Source: Chrysomallon squamiferum
Taxonomy: Eukaryota > Mollusca > Gastropoda > Neomphalida > Peltospiridae
DNA length: 62,230 nucleotides
Assembly: GCA_012295275.1 (NCBI GenBank)
Contig: CM022675.1
Coordinates: 1,513,695-1,575,924 of the forward strand
Direction of reading: 5' to 3'
Translations under genes and position numbers: made by a program
Shown: positions 1-23,925 of the stretch, one piece after another
Layout: each line of letters begins with the position of its first letter
Position numbering within the stretch: position 1 is the first letter of the stretch
Notes under the pieces: model-generated
Database searches by the model: none
The model's input: only the letters and a program-made list of their open reading frames with translations
What the model was told of the DNA's origin: nothing

Positions 1-224
1 GTTAACCCTAACAAAATATCATACAAGTAAATACATAGCAAATACAAAAATAACTAATTAAAATATCAAATTATACGAAACGACAATGAGGTAGAGAAAC
101 AAACATATGTAGGGAGAAACAGAACGAGAACTGTGTAAGTGAGGACAAAGCTTCTTTTCTGAGTGTCACAAGAAACAAGGTAGGTTCACGTAAACATTTC
201 AGTGAATATGTTTGTACGCATTTG
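1..224 (+). repeat. Single 137-bp unit and leader of the upstream block (block 1)
   Basis: Opens with GTTAACCCTAACAAAATATC. It resembles a telomere word only by chance; the rest of the unit recurs at 5275, 34521, 56617 and 58632. Confidence 0.8.
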
Positions 225-955
225 AATGTTTTACTCCTACTACTACTACTACTACTACTGCTACTACTACTACTACTACTACTAATAATAATAATAATAG
301 TAACAATAACAATAATAATAATAATACTAATATTATTATTTATATACATTCTGTTATTACTTCTACTACTACTACTACTATTACGATTGATTCTAACACT
401 AATGCTAATTCTAATACTCATTTAGGTCTGTCAATATATGATAATAACTGTTTGTATAAAAAGCATTTTCTATATGTTTTCTTTCTTAAAGTAGAGAATA
501 ATTAATCATAAATCAAACTGAAATACATTGAAATCTGCATCCGCGGACATATCTGTAATACTTTATCTTGAGACTGTCCTCCACAATGTCTTTCATTATA
601 CGTGTAAAGTCTGTGTCACAGTCTTTATTTCTAACTGGTCTTCTAAGTCCTTGTTTAGTCATGTATGACTATATCCAGTAGTGCTAGCTCTAGTAGTTGT
701 AGTAGGAGTAGAAGTAATGACAGCAGCATTCATAGATGTAGTAGGTATAACAGCAAAAATAGTAGTTGTAATAAATGTATTAATAACAGAAGTAATAGAA
801 GATAAAGTGTTATCATTATTAGTTGTAGTAGTAGTAATATTAGTAGTAGTAGTAGTAGTAGCAGTAGAAAGAGTAGTATCAGCAATAGTAGTAGTGGTAG
901 TAGTAGTAACATTAGTAGTAATAGTAGTAGTAGTTGTAGTAGTAGTAGTAGTAGC
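225..955 (+). repeat. Inverted trinucleotide arms (ACT then GTA), block 1
   Basis: ACT/AAT arm at about 225-415 and GTA arm at about 690-955. The spacer of about 270 bases is conserved in the other blocks. All long ORFs here (poly-Thr, Leu, Ser, Val) are low-complexity translations. Confidence 0.82.
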
Positions 956-1372
956 ATTTTATTTATTTATTTATTTATTTGTTTGTTTATTTGTTTAGAG
1001 ACACGCCCCATGTGAACGGCATTATATATCGTGATCTTGGAGTTGTGTTGAAATCATTTAGCTTGTATGAGGTCTGTCGCCCATGTATATTATACATGCA
1101 ATTTTGTGTAAGATTTCCGTACATTATACGTAAAATGGTGCGTAATACCTCGGTTCTTGTACCTTTTATTCTACGAACAGAAACAGGCTATCCTCGACAC
1201 GTCGCCAGTCGTTACCTCTATCATTAAGATTGTATTACTATACATACATGCATAGTAGATAAATGTTTTAAACTGACACTTATCGATCTACAAACTAGGA
1301 ATATGATGACATTTGGTGATTGAAACGTACAGCTTTTGTTACAGTCGCCAAAAAGCAGATAACACCTGCAAA
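956..1372 (+). other. Upstream duplicated block
   Basis: TTTA run, then sequence shared with 6380-6790, 35760-36010 and 59600-59710. Two tandem copies of a CCTCGGTTCTTGTACC-type segment start at about 1148 and 1488. Confidence 0.6.
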
Positions 1373-1373
1373 A

Positions 1374-1646
1374 ATGCAATGTTGTCCAATACTTCTGTTC
1401 GTTATTTTTGTTCTGACCCAACATCAAACAAATGTCATGACAGAGTCAACCGCAACGAAACAACGCCATCGGCCGTTTACAAGCTACCTCGGTTCTTGTA
1501 CCTTTTATTCTACGAACACAAACAGATTATCCTCGACACGTCGCCAGTCGTTATCTCTATCATTAAGATTTTATTACTATACATACATACATACATATAT
1601 CTATAAATATCAGCTTTGTGTGCATGTCTGTGTGTGTATGTTTGTT
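1374..1646 (+). other. Short ORF with signal-like leader (copy C1)
   Basis: ATG at 1374 opens MQCCPILLFVIFVLTQ, a convincing leader, followed by QHQTNVMTESTATKQRH and then sequence that turns into repeat. No splice partner found. The second copy, at 6790, is cut by the Tc1 fragment. Coding status unknown. Confidence 0.2.
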
Positions 1647-1649
1647 TAG

Positions 1650-2890
1650 GTGCATTTCTGTTTTAGTGTTGTCAATAAATATCGTTCTCACTTATTCAAA
1701 ATTAAAACATTAGATAAATACATGATTTCCACTAAGTCAGAAATAAATTAGCAATTAAATAAAACCTTTCAAATTTATCTTTAAGAACAAATGAGTTAAA
1801 CTTAGAATTCTCACTTACTCAACACTAAACACCTAATTTACCAAATTAAATAACACAAAGATTATAAGATTTAGATATGACTATTACAACTTTAAAAGAT
1901 ATCTATTTTTAAAAGGGAATACAGGTAGAAAACACTAAATGATTGACGTACGTGCATTTAATCGTGTTTTATACAATCAGACAAGTTTGTGTTCTCTTTT
2001 AACTCGCTTACCTCTTTCTTCACACAAATAATTCATCCTCGTGATTTCCTTCGTTATAAATTTGACCAAGAAATCAGCCAAACAAGAAATAAAAAAACTC
2101 AAAAAAAAAAATCCCAATAATAATAATAATAATAATAATAAAAGAAAACAAGAAATGTTTGTATACAGTAGTTTTGACTTCACATGACATATGATTTAAA
2201 GTCGGTGATGCATTGAAGCAATTTTTTTTTTCTTATCACAAAAATAGTGAAAAGCTCCACTTAATACACGTATTTACATTTCTGTCCAAACTCATCACAC
2301 AGTGTAAGCGAGGAAAACGGTTAGAGTATTACAATAACAAGGTTCGTTCAACTCGCATTTCAATATATATATATATATGTCTTATGGATCTCCAAAAATA
2401 GATCGTAGATTTCTTTGATTCCCGTTTTACAGCAAAGCTGATTTATTTAAAATTAAAGAACAGTTAAACATTCACTCTCAGTCAGTTGTGTGTGAAGATC
2501 ATCTTGACATTTTCCTCCATAACTTATTTCTTTATGTGTGATAATTTTGTATTTCATTTTTTTTTTTTTTTTAATCTGGTTACCTATGTTATTCATACTT
2601 GAGTACCCACCTACCTACCAACCTACACTGTTTCAGTGTATACATCTATGCATCTATCTGCTTCTTTATACATCTGTTTTCTGTGTGTCTATCTATACCT
2701 CTGTTTTCCAGTTTGTTATTGTTGTTAATTTCAGTATATTCTATTCCATTTCAGGTTAGCGTTATTTTTAATTATTTTCAATTCATTTTATTATTATATG
2801 TTAATTCTCTGTGACACTTTTTGTGATTAGTTTATTTATTTATTTATTTATTTTTGAGACACAGGCTGACACTTTTCAGATATTTGTAAC
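1650..2890 (+). other. Upstream duplicated block, no gene seen
   Basis: Matches 36120-36830 and 37869-38380. AAT array at about 2114-2140, T-rich and TTTA tracts. Confidence 0.6.
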
Positions 2891-2892
2891 TG

Positions 2893-3866
<974 letters not shown>

Positions 3867-3940
<74 letters not shown>
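3867..3940 (+). repeat. (TTA)n array
   Basis: About 24 units. Confidence 0.95.
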
Positions 3941-3941
<1 letters not shown>

Positions 3942-4515
3942 TTATTATTTTTAGGATAAATGCCGCTGAAACCTTTCACGTGAAAATTTGATGGATTTAA
4001 AAAAAATAATAATTAAGAAATGAGAAAACTGATTTGGCATCTCTGTGACTAAGATAACAAACCTCTCCAAATAGATGTAACACATCAGTGCTTATGTAGA
4101 CTAGTACTCCGCACTCACAACAACACTCACTGTTCTCCTTCATTTCTCATGCATCAACTAACATAAAAACACGTGTAATACAACACTCACTGATTTCTTT
4201 CACTTGTCGTGCACGAACTAACAGACGTGTAGGTGTTTCTGAGGGCTTAAAGGTAACCCGCAAAATGATCTGCCAATTTACTGTCGCCGAAACAGTATTT
4301 ATCATGGTGTACTGATACTCATTTGTGTGGTCATTTAAAACACAGAAACATACACATTCACAGTCTTAATCGATATAACATAAACACAAATATACTCACA
4401 TAAACCACATACGTATGTATCAACATACAACTAAGCAGTCGTATAAATACAAACATACATAAATATAAACATACATACATACGCACATACATGCATATAC
4501 CTCTAATGCTTATGC
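3941..4515 (+). other. Duplicated non-coding block
   Basis: GCTGAAACCTTTCA and later segments recur at 32760-33540 and 57366-57770. No gene seen. Confidence 0.6.
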
Positions 4516-4812
4516 AATTTTTATTTTATTATAAGTAAAAAAGTATGTCAGTACCTATAACGTTTATCTAAGATTTAGTTATATTATAAGTATAAAAGTG
4601 TAAACAGTTTTAGTTTCATTTTAAGTGTAAAACTATGTCAATATTTCTAATGTTTATGAAATATTTAGTTTTATTTTAAGTGTAAAACTATGTCAATATT
4701 TCTAATGTTTATGTAATATTTAGTTTTATTTTAAGTTTAAAACTATGTCAGTACTTCTAATATTTATGTAATATTTAGTTTTATTTTAAGTGTAAAACTA
4801 TGTCAGTACAAT
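4516..4812 (+). repeat. Minisatellite, about 55-bp unit (block 1)
   Basis: Five to six units, as at 33545 and 57780. Confidence 0.9.
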
Positions 4813-5274
4813 GTCAGGAGTTATATATAATACGATTTCGCTTTTTAAGCCATTCACATCGAAATGTATGCACAATAAAAAAGAGTTAATGGAAAATCAA
4901 TGTACTGTACATTAAACAGTAACTGTCAGTTTTGTTGATGTTAATACACTGTAGAAAATAAATATTGTGTGTATGTTTGTGTTTGTGTGTATGTTGTTGT
5001 TTTGTTTTGTTTTTTTTCTTCTTTCTAATTTTTTCGTTTTCTTTATTTTTTGTTTGTTTGAGTGGACATTAGCAGCATGTCGAAGTCAAATTCGAGGCGT
5101 TACATATGCAAATGTATCATTCTTCTTCTTCTTCTTCTTCTTCTTCTTATTATTATTATTATTACGTATTTCGTATTAAAACGAAACATTAATAGTTATC
5201 ATGACAATAAAATGAACAGAAACAAGTTACACGGACAGATATATTGACTGGAAGCTAAAAGCAGAGAAAAAAGT
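4813..5274 (+). other. Duplicated non-coding block with TTC/TTA compound array
   Basis: Array at 5119-5163. The rest matches 34014-34510 and 58126-58620. Poly-Phe and poly-Leu ORFs are artefacts. Confidence 0.65.
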
Positions 5275-5505
5275 GCGTTAACACTAACAAAATATCATAC
5301 AAGTAAATACATAGCAAATAGAAAAATAACTAATTAAAATATCAAATTATACGAAACGACAATGAGGTAGAGAAACAAACATATGTAGGGAGAAACAGAA
5401 CGAGAACTGTGTAAGTGAGGACAAAACTTCTTTTCTGAGTGTCACAAAAAACAAGGTAGGTTCACGTAAACATTGCAATGAATATGTTTGTACGCATTTA
5501 AATGC
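5275..5505 (+). repeat. Single 137-bp unit and leader, second copy in block 1
   Basis: Matches 1-224 with few changes. Confidence 0.8.
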
Positions 5506-5507
5506 AT

Positions 5508-5545
<38 letters not shown>

Positions 5546-6380
5546 ATAATAATAATAATAATAATAACAATAACAATAATAATATTATTATTATTATTTC
5601 TATACCTTCTGTTACTGCTGCTACTACCATTACTACTACTATTTCTACTACTACTATTAGGATTGATTCTAACACTAATGCTAATACTAACGCTCATTTA
5701 GGTCTGTCAGTATATGATAATAAATGTTTGTTTAAAAGGCATTTTCTATTTGTTTTGTTTCTTAAAGTAGAGAATAATTTATTATAAATCTAACTGAAAT
5801 ACATTGAAATCTAATACTTTATCTTGAGACTGTCCTCCACAATGTCTTCCATTCTACGTGTAAAGTCTGTGTCACAGTCTTTGATTTTAACTCGTCTCCT
5901 AAGTCGTTCTTTAATCATGTATGACTATATCCAGTAGTGCTAGCTCTAGTATTTGTAGTAGTAGTAGAAGTAATGGCAGCAGCATTCATAGATGTAGTAG
6001 GTATAACTTTAAAAATAGTAGTTGTAATAGATGTATTAATAACAGAAGTAATAGAAGATAAAGTGTTATCATTATTAGTATTAGTAGTAGTAGTAGCAGT
6101 AGTAGTACGAGTAGTAGCAGCAATAGTGGTAGTAGTAATAGCATTTTATTTATTTATTTAATGACAGAAGCATTCATAGAGGTAGTAGTATAACAGTAAA
6201 AATAGTAATTGTAATAGATGTATTAATAACAGAAGTAATAGAAGAAAAATATTTATCATTATTATTGTTATAATTATTATTATTTGTAGTAGTCGTAGTA
6301 GTAGCAGCAATAGTTGTAATGGTAGTGGTAGTAGTAGTAAGAGTAGTAGTAATAGTAGTAGTAGTAGTTGTAGTTGTAGT
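5506..6380 (+). repeat. Inverted trinucleotide arms (ACT, then two GTA arms)
   Basis: ACT arm at 5506-5660 and GTA arms at about 5935-6140 and 6180-6380. The second GTA arm is an extra copy of the ACAGAAGCATTCATAGA segment. Confidence 0.8.
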
Positions 6381-6900
6381 ATAATTTATTTATTTATTTA
6401 TTTATTTGTTTAGAGACACGCCCCATGTGATGGGCATTATATAAATCGCATCTTGGAGTTCTGTTGAAATCACTTAGCTTGTATGAGGTCTGTCGCCCAT
6501 GTACATTATACATGCAATTTTGTGTAAGATTTCCGTATATTATACGTAAAATTGTACGTAATACCTCGGTTCTTGTACCTTTTATTCTACGAACAGAAAC
6601 AGGCTATCCTCGACACGTCGCCAGTCGTTACCTCTATCATTAAGATTGTATTACTATACATACATGCATAGTAGATAAATGTTTTAAACTGACACTTATC
6701 GATCTACAAACTAGGAATATGATGACATTTGGTGATTGAAACGTACAGCTTTTGTTACAGTCGCCAAAAAGCAGATAACACCTGCAAAAATGCAATGTTG
6801 TCCAATACTTCTGTTCGTTATTTTTGTTCTGACCCAACATCAAACAAATGTCATGACAGAGTCAACCGCAACGAAACAACGCCATCGGCCGTTTACAAGC
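6381..6900 (+). other. Upstream duplicated block with signal-like ORF (copy C2)
   Basis: Matches 965-1485. The ORF starting at 6790 has the same leader as copy C1, then passes into the Tc1 fragment at about 6901. Confidence 0.4.
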
Positions 6901-18121
<11,221 letters not shown>

Positions 18122-18390
18122 ATGGAAGATGTCAACAAACATGACATTTAGTTAACCTGACGAACATTTCACGAACTGAAATCTGTTTTAAAATAGTTGA
18201 TTTAGAAGCAAACTAAAACTTTTTTCTTCTTTTTTTCTTTAAACGTTTGTAGATAAAGCTAACTGTATTATGTTTATGTAATTATTCGTGTGCTTTTCAT
18301 TTTTTATTATACATTAACCTCTTTATCATTCTTTTGTTCTTCTTCTTCTCCTTTTTGTTGTTCCTGTTCTTGTTGTTGTTCTTCTTCTAC

Positions 18391-18431
<41 letters not shown>

Positions 18432-18960
18432 AATGTTCTAATTAATTTTATTTATTTGTTTATTTAGTTATACATTTATTTATTTACTTATTATTTTAAT
18501 TATTATTATTATTATATTTTATGGCTTCTTTTGAAACAGTTATTTGTTATTTTTCATGTTTCTTTTCTTTTTTTTTTCCTTTTTACATTTATTATTCGTT
18601 TTTTCTGTTCTTTTTTTATTGTTTTTGCTGTTGTTATTTTTTTGTTCTTTTTGTTCTGCTTGCTTCTTTGTTTGTTTCTTTGTTTTAATATATTATCTGT
18701 TTTGTTTCGTCCACTAAGGCTTCTGCTTTTGTTTTTTGATTTCATTAAGTAAAGAGTGCATTGTCTAAGAATTTTGCTTTGTTATATAAGAAGCTGCTTC
18801 ATTTCCTTCACCTTTGTTTTCAAATTATTACTAATTTATTTTACTTTATCCAAAATGTGTTTGTTTGTTTGCGTATTTATTATTTACACTATTTTATATT
18901 TAGTTTTGGTTTTTTCTTTACTTAATAAAGCTTGGAGCAATGATTTTTATGCGATTTGTT
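18122..18960 (+). other. Gene 1 presumed 3' UTR
   Basis: T-rich sequence with TTC/TTG tracts and a TTA array at about 18391-18430. Translated ORFs here are low complexity. Gene 2 has a nearly identical stretch after its stop. Confidence 0.5.
18924..18929 (+). promoter_or_regulatory. Candidate polyadenylation signal AATAAA, gene 1
   Basis: First canonical hexamer I find after the stop codon with a GT/T-rich stretch just downstream. Kept in gene 2. This would give a 3' UTR of about 800 bases. Confidence 0.4.
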
Positions 18961-19041
18961 TTATTTAGCAAGTTGTAATCATTACTTGCCTATTATTTCA
19001 TATTCATATAGGTATTGTCATCAGTCTTCATCAGAAAACAA

Positions 19042-19376
19042 ATGACCTCACTGTTTTGCTGGTCCTGTTTGTTATTATTGATTTTGTTCTACGTTGTCTC
19101 TATCGATATTCCGGAGGTTTGGTATAAATTCATGCAGAGGAAAAATATTACAATGTGCCCTGACCATATTTCCAAACTACGTGATAAAATCAAATACTGT
19201 TGTTTAAGGAATATTGTTGTGATATCTACTTTTGATGCTACCAAAGGTATAATAACAATAATAACAACAACAACAAGAACAACAATAATATTAATAATAA
19301 TAATAAGAAGAAGAAGAATACACAAATACAAATATCATCAACATCAGCAACAATAATGATAACTGAATAATAATAA

Positions 19377-19447
<71 letters not shown>

Positions 19448-20084
19448 GTATCAATAACAACAAAAAACAATAACAGTAATAATAGCAACTATGAAAACAA
19501 AAGCAACAATAATGTTAATAATAATAAAAAATAAAATGTGTTCAGTTGGTCACATACTACAGTTTTATATTTGTATATTACATTATGGGCTACAAGTCCT
19601 TCATTTAGTAATTATCTGAAGAAGGTAAATAGGAATTAATCTGATATTTTTGTTTTAAAAATTATTGAAGAGTGTTCAGTCATGTAGTTCATCAAACCAT
19701 TAAATTTACAACCAGTAACTCCCGTTTACAACCCGAAATTAGACAAATAATTAAAATAACAGTGTTTCCCAATTAACTTTGATGTTATATAAGATGCCAC
19801 AGCGATTACAAGAAGACTACATTGGCTAACTGGATAGCGTAGGAGATAATGATTTAAAACAAAAGATACGAGAAACATGAAAAATCATATATATTGTTAT
19901 ATGCGATATCCACTATTTTTAATATTACTATCATAAATGAGCACATAACTGCAGATGAATTATTTTTTTCGCAGCAGTTTTTGTATTGAAAAGTTTCAAG
20001 CTTCTGCCCCAGTTCACAATATTGCTTTGTAATGAAGCTGTCACATCGCTGTGGTCAGTTTATGATAATTATATAACAATATAG
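19042..20084 (+). CDS. Possible two-exon small secreted protein (copy 1)
   Basis: Exon 19042-19246 begins MTSLFCWSCLLLLILFYVVS, a clear signal-like leader, and continues with IDIPEVWYKFMQRKN and a KIKYCCLRN segment. It ends in phase 1 at a GTATAA donor. A good TTTTTTTCGCAG acceptor at 19974 opens a compatible exon (19975-20084, KSFKLLPQFTILLCNEAV and on) ending in TAG, for about 104 residues. No family recognised. The second copy sits in the same place behind gene 2, but the whole block is recently duplicated, so this likeness is weak evidence for coding. It could equally be chance open frame. Confidence 0.3.
19250..19450 (+). repeat. AAC/AAT/AAG trinucleotide tract
   Basis: Imperfect AAC and AAG units leading to about 24 AAT units at 19368-19446. 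It lies in the presumed intron of the small ORF above. Confidence 0.9.
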
Positions 20085-20412
20085 TTGCAATGAGTATTTA
20101 ATTCCGCAGTAAAACTGTAATTTGATAGTGTAATCATAAAACATTAGAAATGTGGTAATAATTAATCAAATTCTTCCAATATTTTAAGTAAAAAAATTGT
20201 TTATCAGTTGAATTATGGATTTCAAAAGGAACAGTTTTCCTTTAATATCTCTTTATACAGTTTAGAAACAAATATCTCCACATCGATCATGATTCTGTAA
20301 ACGTTTTAATTTATCTTGTTTGTTTTTGTGTTTTTGTGTTTTTTTGTTTCTTTTATTTTCTTTAGTTTTTTAAATTGGTTATTATTATTAATATCATTAT
20401 CTCATACTCTAA

Positions 20413-20420
<8 letters not shown>

Positions 20421-20452
<32 letters not shown>
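20421..20452 (+). repeat. (TA)n microsatellite
   Basis: About 16 TA units at the boundary between the post-gene block and the signal-like element. Confidence 0.9.
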
Positions 20453-20455
<3 letters not shown>

Positions 20456-20499
20456 AATGTTTTTTTAAGACAGAAGAGGATCATACATTGCAGTTAAAG

Positions 20500-20826
20500 T
20501 TTTAACTGTGTTTAAGAAAATATTAACACAGGAGACTAAAACATCCTGCTAAGATTACCTAAACTCATCCAGGTGTTACGAGAGTTAGTCTCCTGTTTGT
20601 GCTCAGATAACAAATAATACATCGATTCTTGTAGCTTTTGTTAGAGTCACACAAACAGTTTTACCTCGAGACATCTCACATCTACTGCTCTACGGACAGG
20701 GTTCAGTGGTTGTGTATGCGTTGCTATTTGTTCGTTATTTTTACTGCAACAATTATTTCGAATACTACAGCTACCACTAATCCTACTCCTACCATTTGTC
20801 ATTCTGCCAGTACTATGACTACCTAA
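20500..20826 (+). other. Repeated element with a signal-peptide-like short ORF (copy B1)
   Basis: A diverged family element whose left half (ACTGTGTTTAAGAAAATATT, then GTAGCTTTTGTTAGA) also occurs at about 2893, 29887, 38385 and 52050. An ATG at 20716 opens MRCYLFVIFTATIISNTTAT and then a Thr-rich stretch to a stop at 20824-20826. It could be an orphan leader exon, but the Thr-rich part is simply ACT-type repeat, so coding is unproven. Confidence 0.3.
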
Positions 20827-21073
20827 TAATTATAATACTAAAATGACGATTTCAACTTCTAACACTTTTACCAGTAGTACTAAAATTACCAGCAATGCTA
20901 CAAATATAACTGATACTAATACTGTTGTGACTAATATGCCTATTGCTACCAGAACAGCAACTACTATTACCATTACCACTAATAACTCTACTACTACTGC
21001 CTCTAATAGTACTAATTCTGCTACTGTATATTTGACTTTATTTTACACAAGTGTTCATTTTAAAGTTAAAAGC

Positions 21074-21156
<83 letters not shown>

Positions 21157-21170
21157 TTGTTATCACGTAA
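20827..21170 (+). repeat. Degenerate ACT/AAT tract and (AAT)n array
   Basis: Degenerate ACT/AAT units open in several frames (Thr/Asn-rich), followed at 21075-21153 by about 26 clean AAT units. Low complexity, not a gene. Confidence 0.85.
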
Positions 21171-21900
21171 TATACGTTCTGCACAGACTTTGAGAGCTTT
21201 CAGACACTGCACTGAATAACTTTCAAAATAAATTACAACGTTAAATTAAGCTTCATATTACATGTTTAACTGATTTCTATAGAGCAAAAAATAAATGCTC
21301 TGAGATAGATATTATTTCTGCGGGTGTTAGGGTGGTACACGGAGTTGTATTTGCAGGTCAATTAAGCATATACCAATACAAAAAAACCTTATTTATTATA
21401 TATATCTCTCAGCCAGTGATATTTGTTACTATTTGATTTCTCTAACGAAAGCAGCTTAAATAAGTATAAAAATATGTGTACGTTTCAGTAGTTGCATTAT
21501 CCAAGATATTTACTCTTTTGTATTCACTATAGATTCATATATTTACTTTTGTTTTAAGAATGTGCAGAGCGTCGTCTTAAAATGTGGCTTTGTTTTTATT
21601 TTTAAACCTCGCAGTGCCATTCTATACTTGACTATTTTTCTTTTACTACTGAATTACTTTCAAACACACCGTTCAATGGCTTATTTGTACAATACTTACC
21701 CTATATATGTGTATGTGTGTGCGTAGCTGTGTGTAGGTGTGTGTGCATTTTATGATTTGAATACTGTCTGTCTAATGTACGTCTGTTTAGACTCCGGACA
21801 CAGACAAAATCCACGAACGCATAGGTATAAAAATATGTGTTCTTCCCCGTAGCTGCATTATCCAAATATTTACTTATAGTTTTTGTTTTGTTTATTCCTA

Positions 21901-21968
<68 letters not shown>

Positions 21969-22070
21969 AATGTGCAGAGTGTCGTTATAAAATGTAGCTG
22001 AGGGTTTTATGTTTAAAGCTCGTAGTGACATTCTATACTTGACTATTTTACTACTGAATTAGTCACACCT
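21171..22070 (+). other. Duplicated non-coding block
   Basis: No gene seen. It matches 30580-31065 in part and 52710-53600 closely. A TA array sits at 21914-21964. Confidence 0.6.
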
Positions 22071-22088
22071 CACAAACCTCATACGATG

Positions 22089-22168
22089 TCGCTGACGAGA
22101 CACGAACGTATGGCGCCCATTCTCCCGCACTCCGAAAGCGGACGACATTACCGTTCCGCCATCAAGAC
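22089..22168 (-). mobile_element. tRNA-like (Arg-type) SINE-like sequence, copy 1
   Basis: GC-rich island in AT-rich DNA. On the minus strand it reads like a tRNA: an A-box-like TGGCGGAACGGT, a CCGC/GCGG anticodon stem around a TTCGGA loop as in tRNA-Arg(TCG), and a B-box-like GTTCGTGTC about 45 bases after the A box. The T-arm does not pair well and there are extra bases, so it is not a working tRNA gene. A tRNA-derived SINE head is the best guess. Confidence 0.42.
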
Positions 22169-22254
22169 AAACTTAAAAGGAGTAACCTGAGTGACTATAT
22201 TAATCATATTTGCCTATCCTAGACGAAGGAGCAGTTTTAGTGTGTCTGTGTGTG

Positions 22255-22299
22255 CGTATATATATATATATATGTATGTATGTATGTATGTGTGTGGTT

Positions 22300-22369
<70 letters not shown>

Positions 22370-22420
22370 ATTTATATATATATATGTAGTAAACCAACAC
22401 ACACACACACACACATATAT
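22255..22420 (+). repeat. TA/TG/CA dinucleotide cluster
   Basis: TA arrays at 22258-22272 and 22303-22385 and a CA array at 22399-22414. The matching tract behind gene 2 is at 53787-53970. Confidence 0.92.
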
Positions 22421-23820
22421 AAGTAAAAAAAAAGAAAAGAAGGGAAAAACGACTTCTGTTTTGACGCCTGTTTGACGCCTGTCTGACTCCAACCTCTTTC
22501 TCTACAGATTGTGAGAACTTTCAGACACTGCACTGAATGACTTTCAAAATAAACTACGATGTTAAATTAAGCTTGATATTACATGTTTTCTGATTTCTGT
22601 AGAGTAAAAACGAAATGCTCTAAGATAAATATTTTATTTGCAGGTGTTAGGGTGTGACACGAAGTTGTATTTTCAGATGAATGTGTAAACACTATTCAAA
22701 ACAGAAAAAAAGTTTGTTTCTAAATATATCTATGAGCCATTAGTATTAGTTATAATTTTATTTCTCTGACGAGGGTAGCTTAATATAGTATAAAATATAT
22801 GCATACGTTTCTGCAGCTGCATCATTCAAGATATTTGTTTAAATTATTTTTGTAACATGTGTATACTCATGTCTAACAGGTGAGAATTATTATTGTAAAC
22901 AATTTTAGCACACAGACGTACATAAATCATATTTTTACTTTTATTAATAATTTTACTCATTTATCTTCTTTTATTTGTATTTGTATTATTATTGTGTGCA
23001 TATTATGTAAATACACAAACACACATACAGACAGACACACACACAAACATACATGTAGAATCTTGTTGTACAAACTAATCTGCATATTGTTCATACCATT
23101 TGTCAGAAATATTTATTTGTCTATTTTTTACATATCTATCGATCTATCTATCTATCGATCTATCTATATGTATCTATGTATCAATATGTTATTATATATG
23201 TATGTGTATATGTCTATCTATCTCTCTGTCTAGTTATCTATTTATCTCTGTAACCCACTTATTCGTCTATGTGTTAGTCTTATAGTTGCTTTTGTCCACT
23301 GATATAAAATCAAGTTTTGTGTCCATATGAATAACTGAATATAGGGGAAATAGTCAGAGGAAAAAGTCAAAGGAAAAAAAAAATCAGAATTTTTTATTAA
23401 GAAATACATTAGCAACATAAAAGCATTGCTCTAGTTATTGTGTTAAATCTTTGTTAAAGTTTTCTTTTCCTTTTCTTGCCTCCTATTTCTATAACTTATT
23501 TTACATTACTTTCGAATGAAAGATTGATTAAACAAATTGTATCACAGGTTTTTTTGTTGTTTATTTTAATATTCTTTGATTTTAATGTTGGTGGTTTAGA
23601 CAGATATTCCACCCAATACCATAAATAAATGTTACCATAAAGAAAGTATTGTGGTTCTCAAGGCGATCGGCATATAATAATGTAGATGATTTTCCAAAGT
23701 ATCCACTGTCTTGTTTGTCATGTTTATTTCTGAATCGTGAGCAAAAGAAAGAAGAAAAACATAGAGTGAACCAGAACTAATGGGAAATGAGACGTTTCTC
23801 AATATATCTCCGCCTTTTCT
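22421..23820 (+). other. Duplicated non-coding block with ATCT repeats
   Basis: No gene found. Matches 53985-55370 almost exactly and 31200-32500 less well. Short CA and imperfect ATCT (TCTA) repeats at about 23130-23250 give Tyr/Ile/Ser-rich false ORFs. Confidence 0.6.
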
Positions 23821-23828
23821 ATAATGAA

Positions 23829-23833
23829 AGTAT

Positions 23834-23876
<43 letters not shown>

Positions 23877-23925
23877 GTTAGTTAATTAGTTAGTTACTTA
23901 GTTAGTTAGTTATTTGTTGATTCCT
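23829..23925 (+). repeat. TTTA array grading into TTAG repeats
   Basis: About 12 TTTA units followed by TTAG/TTAA units. The same tract occurs at 55366-55460. Confidence 0.9.

Noticed and set aside
1-20. Telomere-like word CCCTAAC at the left edge
   Set aside because: A single occurrence; the same place in other blocks reads CACTAAC, so it is part of the 137-bp unit and not a telomeric repeat.
212-998. Thr-, Asn-, Ile-, Leu-, Ser- and Val-rich ORFs of 70-116 residues
   Set aside because: All frames of ACT/AAT/GTA arrays stay open because the units lack stops; composition follows the repeat.
22089-22168. Functional tRNA-Arg gene
   Set aside because: The T-arm does not pair, there are extra bases between anticodon and T-arm, and the acceptor stem is not clear.
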